Source of the DNA: Candidatus Zhuqueibacterota bacterium
GTDB lineage: Bacteria; Zhuqueibacterota; Zhuqueibacteria; Thermofontimicrobiales; Sulfurfontimicrobiaceae
NCBI GenBank assembly: GCA_016927835.1
Contig: JAFGMA010000399.1
Coordinates: forward strand, 1 to 64,000
DNA: 64,000 nt
Direction of reading: 5' to 3'
Below the pieces are notes generated by a model that was not told the DNA's origin, ran no database searches, and was given only the letters and a program-made list of their open reading frames with translations. Positions 44,398-53,527 of this stretch are shown in pieces. The first letter of the stretch is position 1; every line of letters begins with the position of its first letter. The position numbers and the translations under genes are program-made.

Positions 44398-46911
44398 TCA
44401 GCGCATCAGGATCATACGGTGGGATTTTACGTCAGCGCCGGCTCGTATCCGATAAAAATAGATCCCTGACGGCAGCGCAACCCCATTATCATCTGTTGCG
44501 TTCCATTGAATCCGATAGCTGCCGGCATTTTGATAGCCATCAATCAATGTTTCTATTTCCTGCCCATAAACATTGAAAATTTGCAGCAACACATGCGACC
44601 CGGTTTTCAAGCCGAATTCAATTTCAGTCGACGGATTAAATGGATTCGGGTAACTTTGATGGACGTAAAATGCGGTTGGCAACCTGCCACTTTCGACCAT
44701 CACCGCTGAATTATTGGTAATCGTAAACGTTGCATCACTTACATCTTCTGCAGGGTTTTCGGATGTGTCTTTTGCTTTCACCTTAACCAGGCATTCTGTG
44801 GAATTGACATCGGGGACAATCCAGTGACAACTGGTCAGCATGGGATCAACATTTTGGATCAGCGTCCATGTTGCACCCATATCGATTGAATAATAAAGTG
44901 AGACTGAGCTCAGTTCAATATTGTCCGATGCCTGCCAGCGGATTGAATCTGACTGACCGGAAACCAGATTTTCACCGCCATCGGGCGCAAGAACCTTCAC
45001 CTCGGGTGATGTGATATCTTCAGCCACAAAGTTCTGATCCTTCATACTAAACAGCAGCATATTGAAATTGAGCAGACCTGGCTTGAATCCTAATTCCCCT
45101 GCTTCAGGAACAATTTTATAGGATCCCGGGATTAACCCTTCGAAATAGAACTTTCCGTTTTCATCGGTGACTGCTGTATCCTGCATGCTTCCACTGAGCA
45201 ACATTTTAACATTCGGTACCGCTTCATCCTGGAAAGTGATGCGCCCCGTAATATAGAGATTCTGCAAATATCGAGCGATAATCGTTCGCGATGTATCCAC
45301 AACAACCGTCAAGGGATTAGTCACACTCTCCAGTGAATCAACGATCCAGTTCAGGAAAGAATAGGATTTGCTCTCGAAATCCACTGTTTGCGGTGCGGGA
45401 CCAATGGATGCCGACGCACCAACATCGTACCACCCGGCGCCGGTAATCTCGCTAATTCCCGGCGGTGCGGTATTGACGACGACCTGATATTCTGTTTTAA
45501 GCTTGGCTATGTAAATTGTGTTCGTGTTGGGTTTCACAGTATGCTCCCTGGCGCCGCCATCGCTCCAGGAATCGAAGCTCAATCTTTGGCTGTCTTTTTC
45601 ATTCTGGAATTCGGGACAACCGATGCTGTGCTCAGAATCAGCGGTCCACACGACTGAAGCCGGAGCATCCACCAGTTCACCGTCAATCATCACACGTGTA
45701 CCCGCTCCGATATCCGTAGTTATCTCGATCGAAAGCTCAAGCGCATAATCCGCGCTGGCTGTGTGCGGTTTATCCATCGTAATTGAAACAGGATTACCAT
45801 CGACGGGGGCACCATCGAGTTTCCACCCCCTGAATTTCCGCACGTCTTCTCCGTCGATAATCGTCTGCGGCGCAGTTCCTGTCGTCGCGCTCGCATTCTC
45901 ATCATACCACCCGCTGCCGGATATTGTTGTCAAATTTTCAGGCAATGTATTCACAGTCAAATAATGCTGCGTTTTCCAGGATGCAGTTTCAGTTATCGGA
46001 CCCAATAACTGAAACGCAAATGGATTGACAGAACCGGTATATGCTCCGACGCCGTCACCGATCCAGCCGGCAAAGACATATTGCGTTCCCGTTGATCCTG
46101 CAACCAACGATTCAACAAAGATGGTTACCGAATCCCCTTCCGGGTACCAGCCTTCGCCAACCGGATTCCCGTGAGTCGAATTTAATTCGAGAAAATACTC
46201 CGTGGACATGAAAGCAATATAGGTGCTATTGGTAGTTGGCGCCACCGTATGGGTTCGTTCACCATCATCGCTCCATGAGATGAAATGATATTTGATGCCT
46301 TCACCCCCGCTTTGTTGGGAATCGATACTCAGCGTATGTTCAGTTCCCGGATACCAGCTTGCGGTGAACGGGGCAATATGCGTTTCGCCATCGACAATTA
46401 CACTAGCCTTGCTGCCGATGCTGGTTGTCACCGTCACAGTAACAGGTTTCAATTTGATGGACAGAAATCCGTCGCTTGTATTAGCGGTCGGCTGATTATC
46501 ATTAAATGTCACCCCATCAAACCGAATGCCTGTCGTGTCGCCATAATCGCCAATGGCTTCAAAAATTACTTTTGTCAATGTACCCGAACCGCTCAAAGAC
46601 CCCCCTCCATACGCTCCGATTTCAACCTTTCCGGGTGTGCCGGCATATAATCCGGGCGAAAACCAGCTTTCGGACATTGTTCCCTGGTTATCAACATCAA
46701 TCGGCTTCAAAACACTATTTTGAAACGTCAGGTCAATTTTGTAGCTTATAATCTCATAGCTGCTCACATTATTTTCAATGATAAGCGGTATGGCGATAGT
46801 GTCGCCCCGGGTAACCGAGAATTCAGCGATGGATATATTCACCTGTGCCCATGAAAGCGACACACATCCTGCTAATAAAACATAAGCAATGAAAATCCTT
46901 ATTTTTTTCAT
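44398..46911 (-). CDS. Exported multi-domain surface protein with cohesin-like domain, repeats and sorting domain
   Basis: An 837-residue exported protein. After the signal peptide (about 1-22), residues 23-155 form a cohesin-like domain (VNISIAEFSVTRGDTIAIPL, VIFEAIGDYGD). Residues about 156-550 contain five or so beta repeats of the bacterial-repeat type (SGSGWYDENASATTG, GAGWYDVGASASIG, FISWSDDGERTHTV). Then a carboxypeptidase-regulatory-like domain (about 552-632), an Ig-like domain (about 635-732), and a C-terminal sorting module with SYPNPFNPSTEIEFGL (about 750-837). Expected to sit on the cell surface as an adhesin or scaffold; no enzyme signature is seen. It lies 46 bp downstream of the first FG-GAP gene and may be co-transcribed with it. 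Confidence 0.8.
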   Translation of the reverse strand: MKKIRIFIAYVLLAGCVSLSWAQVNISIAEFSVTRGDTIAIPLIIENNVSSYEIISYKIDLTFQNSVLKPIDVDNQGTMSESWFSPGLYAGTPGKVEIGAYGGGSLSGSGTLTKVIFEAIGDYGDTTGIRFDGVTFNDNQPTANTSDGFLSIKLKPVTVTVTTSIGSKASVIVDGETHIAPFTASWYPGTEHTLSIDSQQSGGEGIKYHFISWSDDGERTHTVAPTTNSTYIAFMSTEYFLELNSTHGNPVGEGWYPEGDSVTIFVESLVAGSTGTQYVFAGWIGDGVGAYTGSVNPFAFQLLGPITETASWKTQHYLTVNTLPENLTTISGSGWYDENASATTGTAPQTIIDGEDVRKFRGWKLDGAPVDGNPVSITMDKPHTASADYALELSIEITTDIGAGTRVMIDGELVDAPASVVWTADSEHSIGCPEFQNEKDSQRLSFDSWSDGGAREHTVKPNTNTIYIAKLKTEYQVVVNTAPPGISEITGAGWYDVGASASIGPAPQTVDFESKSYSFLNWIVDSLESVTNPLTVVVDTSRTIIARYLQNLYITGRITFQDEAVPNVKMLLSGSMQDTAVTDENGKFYFEGLIPGSYKIVPEAGELGFKPGLLNFNMLLFSMKDQNFVAEDITSPEVKVLAPDGGENLVSGQSDSIRWQASDNIELSSVSLYYSIDMGATWTLIQNVDPMLTSCHWIVPDVNSTECLVKVKAKDTSENPAEDVSDATFTITNNSAVMVESGRLPTAFYVHQSYPNPFNPSTEIEFGLKTGSHVLLQIFNVYGQEIETLIDGYQNAGSYRIQWNATDDNGVALPSGIYFYRIRAGADVKSHRMILMR

Positions 46912-46957
46912 TTACAGACCCCGTGCTAAGATTGATTCTATATTCAACTATTTGACA

Positions 46958-49681
46958 TTATTTAATTTTTAGCATCTTTTTAATTTGGCAGGCATTATTA
47001 AAATTGGCTTTTAAGAAATATACACCGTCAGAAACACTACGACCTTCGCTATCAGTACCATCCCAGGAAAGCTCGTGGTACCCCGGCGATTTGTTTTCAT
47101 CCGCCAGCAATCTGATTTCCTGTCCAACCACATTATAGATGCTCAGATGGGTTCTGACGGGTTGATCCAGATAAAATCGAATCAATGTACCGGGATTGAA
47201 CGGATTGGGATAATTCTGGAATAACGTGTAAGTTCCGGGCAAATTTGCCGCTTCCGGATGGTCAATTTCGATTATTGTTGTACCTGTCTGAAATTCATAA
47301 TTATCGATTAAAAATTGCTGCCAATGAAATGCGACATCGCTCGAAGCGCCACGGAGCCTTCTGAATTTGAGTGTCAAGAGCCGGTCTTCGATAGCTGCCG
47401 GTTGAATTCCAAATCCGCCTATTTTTAAAATGCCGCTTTTCTGATTCGCTTCGGTTGAAAAGTCAGCTATTGCGCCACTTTTCTCAAATCCATAAAATTC
47501 AACATGATTTGAATCGAATTCAACTGCAATTTGGAAAGACATAATATTTCGATTTTCAATCAGGTGTACGGGAAGTTCAATGAAAGCGGCTTCGGCTGCA
47601 ATTGCCGGATGAGGTATTTCGAAGCCGTGCGCCGGTTCGGATTTGTGCAAAGCAGCACCCGGGAGTTGCCACGAAGTGTCCACATCTCCAACTACGAAGC
47701 AGGTGAAATCTGCTGCGTAATTATCTTCAATCACATCATTGATATACCGCATCTCCGGAATGAATGACCAGTTGCCGGGAAATGAACCAGGACGATCAGG
47801 AAAATCCAGGGCATAGCGCAGAATCAGCGCTGCGTCATAGAGTGTGATCGCACTATCACGGTTGACGTCCGCTGCCAGTTGTTGAGCAGGATTGAGGCTA
47901 TCGAATTTCATCGCATGACGGGCGGTCAAAGCCGCGTCATACGCCGTGATGCAGATTTCATTCATATCGGTACGCGCCGGTTTCGACGGAACCACCTGGT
48001 AATCTTTATCCAATTTCATATAAAAGTGGAACGTGCCATCGTCTCCGCTCTGAATTGATTGATCCATTCCAACTCTCAAATCCAGTTGAACCGCCGGTAC
48101 AGGGAGATGATTCCCGAAGTAGGTTGTTTGACCATTCAGATCCGCCAGAGGATAATTGCCGAGGAACAGGAAAATCTGCCCGACCCAGCTCAAATCACCA
48201 TAGCGCCAGTCCTCACAATCCGAATAAAATGGTGCTGAAACGATAAAATCCGGGCGCGTATCGCCATTGAAATCACCCACACCAGCGGTTCCCCAGCCAA
48301 AACAACAGCGATAAATATCGGTCTCATACGAATCCGCGACATCAGTCAGGGATGTATTATTCTGCCAGCCGTCCGCTTTACCATTGATGAGATAAATTTT
48401 TCCGCAGCTATAAACTTGAAGGGATGTATAAGCACAGGAGCCAATAACAAAATCATCGATATCATCGCCATTAAAGTCGCCCAACACATTAAGCGAATAA
48501 CCGGAAATATAAGGCACACCCTCACCGATGAAAGAAGCATCCGAGTAATATAAATTAATTTGTTTCGACTGCCAGCTTTGGCGTCCAAAAATCACATACG
48601 TTTTGCCGCGACCGCTCTCCAGATCGGGACCGGTGACCGCAAAATCCGGGATACCATCCGAATTCACATCCCCGACGCGTTTGGTTTGCCAGCCGGCATC
48701 CCAGGGTGTGTCTTCCCGCGTGAAAATATAATTTGCGTTATGACAATCGAAATCCTGCCCCCAGTCGCATTCTGCTCTGCCCCACATTAAAACAACCGAG
48801 CCAATGCCATAAACGCTGATAGCAAAATCGGGCGTGCCGTCACCGTTCATATCGCCAACACCAGTGAGTGAAGTACCGAAAATCCCCTCGTACTGCGGAA
48901 AAACAAAGGTAGCGGCAGCATCGTCTTTTGCCAGGATATCGCGTTGGAATCCAGATCGTCTGCCCAGTATCAGGTAGACTTTGCCGGTCCATTTGTTTCC
49001 GCCGATATTTTTGAACGGCGCTGCGCACAGGACGTCATCGCACCCATCGTGATTCACGTCTCCGATAAAATCGACGGCGTACCCGAGCTGATCATCTTCA
49101 ACCTCACCGATAAACGACAGATCGGCTCTGTCTTTCAGGACGAAATCCTTCCCGTAATCGACATCCGGTTTGCCCAATACGATGAAGAGGGTGCCCGTAA
49201 CTTTGGGATAGCTTTCCCAATTCCCCGGTGCGCCGATCAGCAGATCATCGTAGCCATCTCCGTTGAAATCACCCTGTCCCGCGATGTTATAGCCCACCAA
49301 ATCATAAGCGGTTTTGCCGCAAAAATAAGCATCTGCTTCGTTGATTGATTCCCCCATTCCCCAGGGCAACTCTTTTCTGCCCAGAAACAAGTAGACGCCT
49401 CCCGAATTCCACCCGTAGCGATAGCTATGGTACAATCCAACCATAAAATCATCCAATCCATCGCCATTGACATCGCCGGCACTGCTGAGATAGTAGCCAA
49501 TCCGCGCATTCTTATCAACACCAATGAAAGATGCACTGGGAGAAAGGCTGCTTACCGAATAATATCCCGGTTCAAATGATGCCGATGGCAATTTGCCGGA
49601 ACTGGTGTCATCGATGTCGGTTTCATTCGCATATAAAAAAATCGGCAAGAATAGCATGATCATCCCTGTGAGGGATTTCAT
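46958..49681 (-). CDS. Exported seven-repeat FG-GAP propeller protein with dockerin, cohesin-like and sorting modules
   Basis: A 907-residue surface protein. Seven FG-GAP calcium-binding loops, such as GDVNGDGLDDFMVG and GDFNGDGYDDLLIG, are spaced about 65-70 residues apart (about 70-485), predicting a seven-bladed beta-propeller like integrin alpha. Next come paired dockerin-like helices (ITAYDAALTARHAM and DVNRDSAITLYDAALILRYA, about 575-630), a VVGDVDTSWQLPGA segment, a cohesin-like domain (about 690-800) and a sorting module with NYPNPFNP. The ATG at 49681 starts a proper signal peptide; a GTG at 49723 is an alternative. It is a paralogue of 49959-52676 and lies downstream of it. Confidence 0.85.
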   Translation of the reverse strand: MKSLTGMIMLFLPIFLYANETDIDDTSSGKLPSASFEPGYYSVSSLSPSASFIGVDKNARIGYYLSSAGDVNGDGLDDFMVGLYHSYRYGWNSGGVYLFLGRKELPWGMGESINEADAYFCGKTAYDLVGYNIAGQGDFNGDGYDDLLIGAPGNWESYPKVTGTLFIVLGKPDVDYGKDFVLKDRADLSFIGEVEDDQLGYAVDFIGDVNHDGCDDVLCAAPFKNIGGNKWTGKVYLILGRRSGFQRDILAKDDAAATFVFPQYEGIFGTSLTGVGDMNGDGTPDFAISVYGIGSVVLMWGRAECDWGQDFDCHNANYIFTREDTPWDAGWQTKRVGDVNSDGIPDFAVTGPDLESGRGKTYVIFGRQSWQSKQINLYYSDASFIGEGVPYISGYSLNVLGDFNGDDIDDFVIGSCAYTSLQVYSCGKIYLINGKADGWQNNTSLTDVADSYETDIYRCCFGWGTAGVGDFNGDTRPDFIVSAPFYSDCEDWRYGDLSWVGQIFLFLGNYPLADLNGQTTYFGNHLPVPAVQLDLRVGMDQSIQSGDDGTFHFYMKLDKDYQVVPSKPARTDMNEICITAYDAALTARHAMKFDSLNPAQQLAADVNRDSAITLYDAALILRYALDFPDRPGSFPGNWSFIPEMRYINDVIEDNYAADFTCFVVGDVDTSWQLPGAALHKSEPAHGFEIPHPAIAAEAAFIELPVHLIENRNIMSFQIAVEFDSNHVEFYGFEKSGAIADFSTEANQKSGILKIGGFGIQPAAIEDRLLTLKFRRLRGASSDVAFHWQQFLIDNYEFQTGTTIIEIDHPEAANLPGTYTLFQNYPNPFNPGTLIRFYLDQPVRTHLSIYNVVGQEIRLLADENKSPGYHELSWDGTDSEGRSVSDGVYFLKANFNNACQIKKMLKIK

Positions 49682-49760
49682 CTGGTTTCGCAACCTGTTA
49701 CAACGTTTGTATTTTGATCTCACTGTCTCGTCACCCCTGGCTTCACAATTGGTTAACTAT

Positions 49761-49790
49761 TATATAAACTTTTATTTAAACATGGTTCAA
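49761..49790 (-). promoter_or_regulatory. Candidate promoter of the 46958-49681 gene
   Basis: On the minus strand, TTGAAC (49790-49785) and TATATA (49766-49761) are spaced by 18 bp, about 80 bp before the ATG. Both boxes deviate from consensus. Confidence 0.4.
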
Positions 49791-49958
49791 AGTATCCGTT
49801 AAAGGGGGATTAAAGCAGTCCTCAATCCTTTGGCATCCTTCTCCCATCCCTGCAGTCAATTGCATCCCTTTATACAGGAGTCAATAAATTTCAGATAATC
49901 ACCGTCTCCCGTGAACGGCTACAGATGAATCTGCTTTGCTTCGCTTTATTTATTGATT

Positions 49959-52676
49959 TTATCGCACAAAAACCAATTTTCGGATTTCTGAATAATCAGA
50001 GGAAACCAACTTATATAAATAGATGCCGGTTGGCATAATTTTACCCAAATTATCCTTGCCATCCCAGACAACCTTATAAGCACCAGCAGCCTGGTACGCA
50101 TTCACGAGGGTACAAACCTCTTCCCCCAGCGCATTGAAAATTTTCAGTTCTACATAATCATCCGCATTTAAAGTATAATGGATCAGCGTTTCGTTATTGA
50201 AAGGATTCGGATAATTCTGGCCTAATCTAAATGCCATATTTTCAGCCGAAGCAGCGCCGAGGCTGATTTTGGTTCCGTTCATGCCGATATTAATGCCATT
50301 GACCAGCAATTTTTGGAGCGTAATACTTGATGAACCAGACGCATTTTGCTTCTTTTCAAAACGTATCCTGGCGTACGTCCCGGATTGCAGTTGCGGTTCG
50401 GGATTGAACGCACCGAGTCGCAACTGCTTACCGTCAATTATGTTATAATCCAGAAAAAAGCCACTGCTCAATTCGGTCTTTTCAACTCCAATGAGCTGCA
50501 ATTCCTGCGGATCAAACTGCAAAACGGCTTCAAATGCGAGTATTCTCTGGCTGTTCAGCACAATCGGCAGTACATAATGCTCATTTTTGGAGAGGATGAT
50601 TTCTTTGATTGGCGCAATCGTCATCGGCGGAATCGGCATGCGCGGAATCGAACCCGGAAGCTGCCAGGAAGCATCGACATCGCCGCACACGAAGGCTGCA
50701 AAGTCCTGCCCCATATAATCTTCATTCACGACGCGATAGACTCTTTCAGGCGGATTAAATGCCCATTCAGCCACATGTGTTACGCCATTGTGCGGAATTT
50801 TCAAAGTGTAGTGCAGGATGAGTGCCGCATCAAACATGGTTACAGCGCTATCACGATTCACATCCCCTGCCAGCCAATAATTCCCTGCAAGTGTATCGAG
50901 TCGGATCGCGTGCCTTGCCACAAGCGCAGCATCATAGGCGGTGATGCACTCTTCGGATTGGTCTTCGCCGGATGCTTTGCCTACGGCGACCCGGTAATCG
51001 GCTAATTGAAATCCTACAAATTCGTATTGTCCATTTTCATTGGTGGAATCGATCTGTGTTTTCGTTCCGCTGATGACAATTTTGCCGGGGACGGGTGCAT
51101 CGGATGCATAATAGCTAACATTGCCTGATATCGAGAATCGCGGTCTTTTGCTCCTGAAGATGTACACCTGACCGGCAGCATATTTGATACTTGAATGATA
51201 GGGCGCAGCAATCAAATAATCGCCCCAGCCATCACCGTCGATGTCACCGGCATTGCTGACAGAATAACCGGTGAGGTCACCATTTTCTTCACCGGGGAAA
51301 TAGCCATCAACCGATGAAATGGGTGCATCGAATGCCCAATCGGTTTCTGATCCATAAACGAACCAGGCTTTGCCGGGTTTCTCCAGATTCTGGAAATTGA
51401 ACATCCCGATGACGAGATCATCATAGCCGTCTCCGTTTACATCGCCAACCGGTGAGTGGCAGAATCCGAGATAATCGCGCATTTCAGTGCCATAATATGC
51501 AGCATCTGCATTTCTCAGGCTGATTGTACCCGTATCCCAACCGCCGTTTTTTCCAAAAATGATATACACTTTGCCGGCTTCATACGCGCCCGTGTGATTG
51601 TGAACTGCGCTAATCATCATATCATCTATGCCATCGCCATTCACATCACCGGCTTCGCGCACGCAAAAGCCGTTTTTTTCGCCATAATATATTTCACCTT
51701 CGATGATTAAATCGGCGTTTTCCAGGTTGAAATTTTTTCCCCAATTCGCTTCTGTTCTTCCATACATCAGGAAGGCTTTGTTATGATCTGGCGCTCCAAT
51801 CAGGAAATCGGGGATGCCATCATTATTTACATCCCCTGCTCGCGAAACTGAAAATCCAACATACGCTTCTCCCCGCGGATACACAAAGGTGGCGCTAGCT
51901 TCGACTACGAGCTTTTTATCAAGCGACCAGTTGGAGCTTCTGCCAAGTACCAAATAGGCTTTTCCGGAACGATCCAGACTGTTATAATCATGATCCGGTG
52001 CGCCGACTATGAAATCATCGTATCCGTCTTTGTTGATATCGCCAATGATCGAAACCGAAACGCCAGCGCGATCCTGGTTATTTTCGCCATCGAATGCAGC
52101 ATCAGCGCGGGTTTTCAACGTGAAGGTTTTCCCCCAATCGGCGGTTGAGCGCCCGAAAACCACAAATACTTTGCCTTTGAAAGTTGGTGCCGCATCGTTT
52201 CCGGCAGGTGCCCCGATAAGGAGGTCGTCCAGACCATCCCCGTTGAGATCGCCATTATTAGCGACAGCGTAGCCGGCGCCCATGTACCACTCGCTGCCGT
52301 AGAAAATTGCATCGGCGCTCATAACGCTATCATGCATTACCCAGCCATTTTCGGGTCGCCCCAGGAACAAATAAGCCGCGCCGGCATCGTATCCGTATTT
52401 TTTGTTATGGAACGTTCCGAGCAAAAAATCATCGAAGCCATCTCCGTTTACATCGCCGCCGCCTGACATCGCGTAGGCAACGCGCTCTTCCTGTACCTTG
52501 CACATAATGGAAGCATCGGGAACGAGTTGTGCCCCTGATGGTTGATATTGACTGTTTGAATTAGAAACAAGTGGATTTTTGTCGGCGTGCTCAACGCCGG
52601 AGGGCATTGAAAAACTGTTCGAAAGCGCGATGAACAAAACGCAGCTTACAGTGATGAAAAAATTAGCAGATTGCAT
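49959..52676 (-). CDS. Exported seven-repeat FG-GAP propeller protein, paralogue
   Basis: A 905-residue protein with the same architecture as its neighbour: signal peptide, seven FG-GAP loops at about 74, 142, 212, 281, 343, 411 and 477 (for example GDVNGDGFDDFLLG), a carboxypeptidase-regulatory-like domain (about 512-566), dockerin-like repeats ITAYDAALVARHAI and DVNRDSAVTMFDAALILHYT (about 578-624), CGDVDASWQLPG, a cohesin-like domain (about 690-800) and a sorting module with NYPNPFNNETLI. Expected at the cell surface, probably binding carbohydrate or protein ligands through the propeller. The ATG is preceded by AAAGGA. The propeller parts of the two paralogues have diverged clearly. Confidence 0.85.
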   Translation of the reverse strand: MQSANFFITVSCVLFIALSNSFSMPSGVEHADKNPLVSNSNSQYQPSGAQLVPDASIMCKVQEERVAYAMSGGGDVNGDGFDDFLLGTFHNKKYGYDAGAAYLFLGRPENGWVMHDSVMSADAIFYGSEWYMGAGYAVANNGDLNGDGLDDLLIGAPAGNDAAPTFKGKVFVVFGRSTADWGKTFTLKTRADAAFDGENNQDRAGVSVSIIGDINKDGYDDFIVGAPDHDYNSLDRSGKAYLVLGRSSNWSLDKKLVVEASATFVYPRGEAYVGFSVSRAGDVNNDGIPDFLIGAPDHNKAFLMYGRTEANWGKNFNLENADLIIEGEIYYGEKNGFCVREAGDVNGDGIDDMMISAVHNHTGAYEAGKVYIIFGKNGGWDTGTISLRNADAAYYGTEMRDYLGFCHSPVGDVNGDGYDDLVIGMFNFQNLEKPGKAWFVYGSETDWAFDAPISSVDGYFPGEENGDLTGYSVSNAGDIDGDGWGDYLIAAPYHSSIKYAAGQVYIFRSKRPRFSISGNVSYYASDAPVPGKIVISGTKTQIDSTNENGQYEFVGFQLADYRVAVGKASGEDQSEECITAYDAALVARHAIRLDTLAGNYWLAGDVNRDSAVTMFDAALILHYTLKIPHNGVTHVAEWAFNPPERVYRVVNEDYMGQDFAAFVCGDVDASWQLPGSIPRMPIPPMTIAPIKEIILSKNEHYVLPIVLNSQRILAFEAVLQFDPQELQLIGVEKTELSSGFFLDYNIIDGKQLRLGAFNPEPQLQSGTYARIRFEKKQNASGSSSITLQKLLVNGINIGMNGTKISLGAASAENMAFRLGQNYPNPFNNETLIHYTLNADDYVELKIFNALGEEVCTLVNAYQAAGAYKVVWDGKDNLGKIMPTGIYLYKLVSSDYSEIRKLVFVR

Positions 52677-52805
52677 CTGAAGTCCTTTGAATCAAAAGCG
52701 CCACAATTGCGCCCGTTTATATTTTGAATACCCACCCCCGAACATCCGAGGGGAAATGTCACCCCAAAATAAAAAGCTTCATTTCCGTTCGAGTTGCCTG
52801 AAATT

Positions 52806-52898
52806 TCAGTTGCTCAGCAAATGGTAACTTTCATGGTTTGAAATACATTCGGTTCCCAAGCTACAATTTGGTAACCGAACCAGCAACTGAGAGATTGC
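52806..52898. repeat. MITE-like 90-bp inverted-repeat element, copy 3
   Basis: This more diverged copy reads TCAGTTGCTCAGCAAATGGT at its left end and ACCAGCAACTGAGAGATTGC at its right end (52879-52898), with TTCATGGTTT and GGTTCCCAAGCT inside, aligning with the other copies at 13290 and 41087. It lies between the FG-GAP gene and the DUF5989 gene. Confidence 0.7.
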
Positions 52899-52928
52899 CC
52901 GGCAATGAAAGAAGCTGCTTTGAATTGC

Positions 52929-53087
52929 TTAAAAAATTGTATAAATGAATGGTGCCAATGCACTTCCCTGTGTAAACACAATCAATAAACCCAGAAAGAT
53001 GATCATGAATACGATCGGCAAAAGCCACCATTTTTTGTTATTCAGCAAAAACGCAAACAGCTCGCCCACGATTTTGAATTTTCCCAT
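52929..53087 (-). CDS. DUF5989-family small membrane protein
   Basis: A 52-residue protein: MGKFKIVGELFAFLLNNKKW, a single membrane helix LLPIVFMIIFLGLLIVF, and the ending TQGSALAPFIYTIF. The TQGSAxAPFIYTxF end is characteristic of DUF5989 proteins, which lie beside SxtJ and a carbamoyltransferase in many genomes. A ribosome-binding site AAGGAGAGG sits about 4 nt before the ATG. It starts 11 bp after the SxtJ stop codon, so it is the third gene of that operon. The function is unknown; it may anchor the carbamoyltransferase to the membrane. Confidence 0.9.
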   Translation of the reverse strand: MGKFKIVGELFAFLLNNKKWWLLPIVFMIIFLGLLIVFTQGSALAPFIYTIF

Positions 53088-53098
53088 GCTGCCTCTCC

Positions 53099-53527
53099 TT
53101 AATACATTTTTTCATAGTTTATTTTATCTTTCGATTTTCTGATCCAATAGCTGTCTTTTGAATCATTCATTTTAGTATCCAATGTTTTTTTACCTGCCAG
53201 GCGCATAATCAACCCGATCGGCGTCATGACAAAAGAAAATAAAATCGTCAGCAAAACCCGCGAAACAATCCATCCGATTGCAAACGCAATACCCATCCAG
53301 ATCTTGTAAACCGGTTTTAGCACAACCGGCAGAACCAAACCGGCAAAAATCAATGCCAGCCCAAACGTGCCTAGGGCATAACGCGCTGAAGGCAGATAAT
53401 CTTTGTAAAAAAGCCAAAGCGTGCTTGCCGAAAGGACAATCCCAACGGTCAAGCCAAATTTGCGCAAGCTTTTTTTTGACAAGTCCAGTTTTATAATTTC
53501 ATCGCGAACGTCACTAATCCAACTCAT
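53099..53527 (-). CDS. SxtJ-family membrane protein
   Basis: A 142-residue protein with about three membrane stretches (FGLTVGIVLSASTLWLFY, ALGTFGLALIFAGLVLPVVL and a long segment FAIGWIVSRVLLTILFSF). It fits the SxtJ family, named from the saxitoxin cluster but found widely beside carbamoyltransferases. Its start overlaps the carbamoyltransferase stop by 14 bp, so translation is coupled. The role is unknown; membrane recruitment of the partner enzyme is an inference from the constant gene order. Confidence 0.88.
   Translation of the reverse strand: MSWISDVRDEIIKLDLSKKSLRKFGLTVGIVLSASTLWLFYKDYLPSARYALGTFGLALIFAGLVLPVVLKPVYKIWMGIAFAIGWIVSRVLLTILFSFVMTPIGLIMRLAGKKTLDTKMNDSKDSYWIRKSKDKINYEKMY

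Noticed and set aside
50346-51005. 219-codon plus-strand frame inside the FG-GAP gene
   Set aside because: It is antisense to a clearly real protein, lacks translation signals and has no domain pattern.
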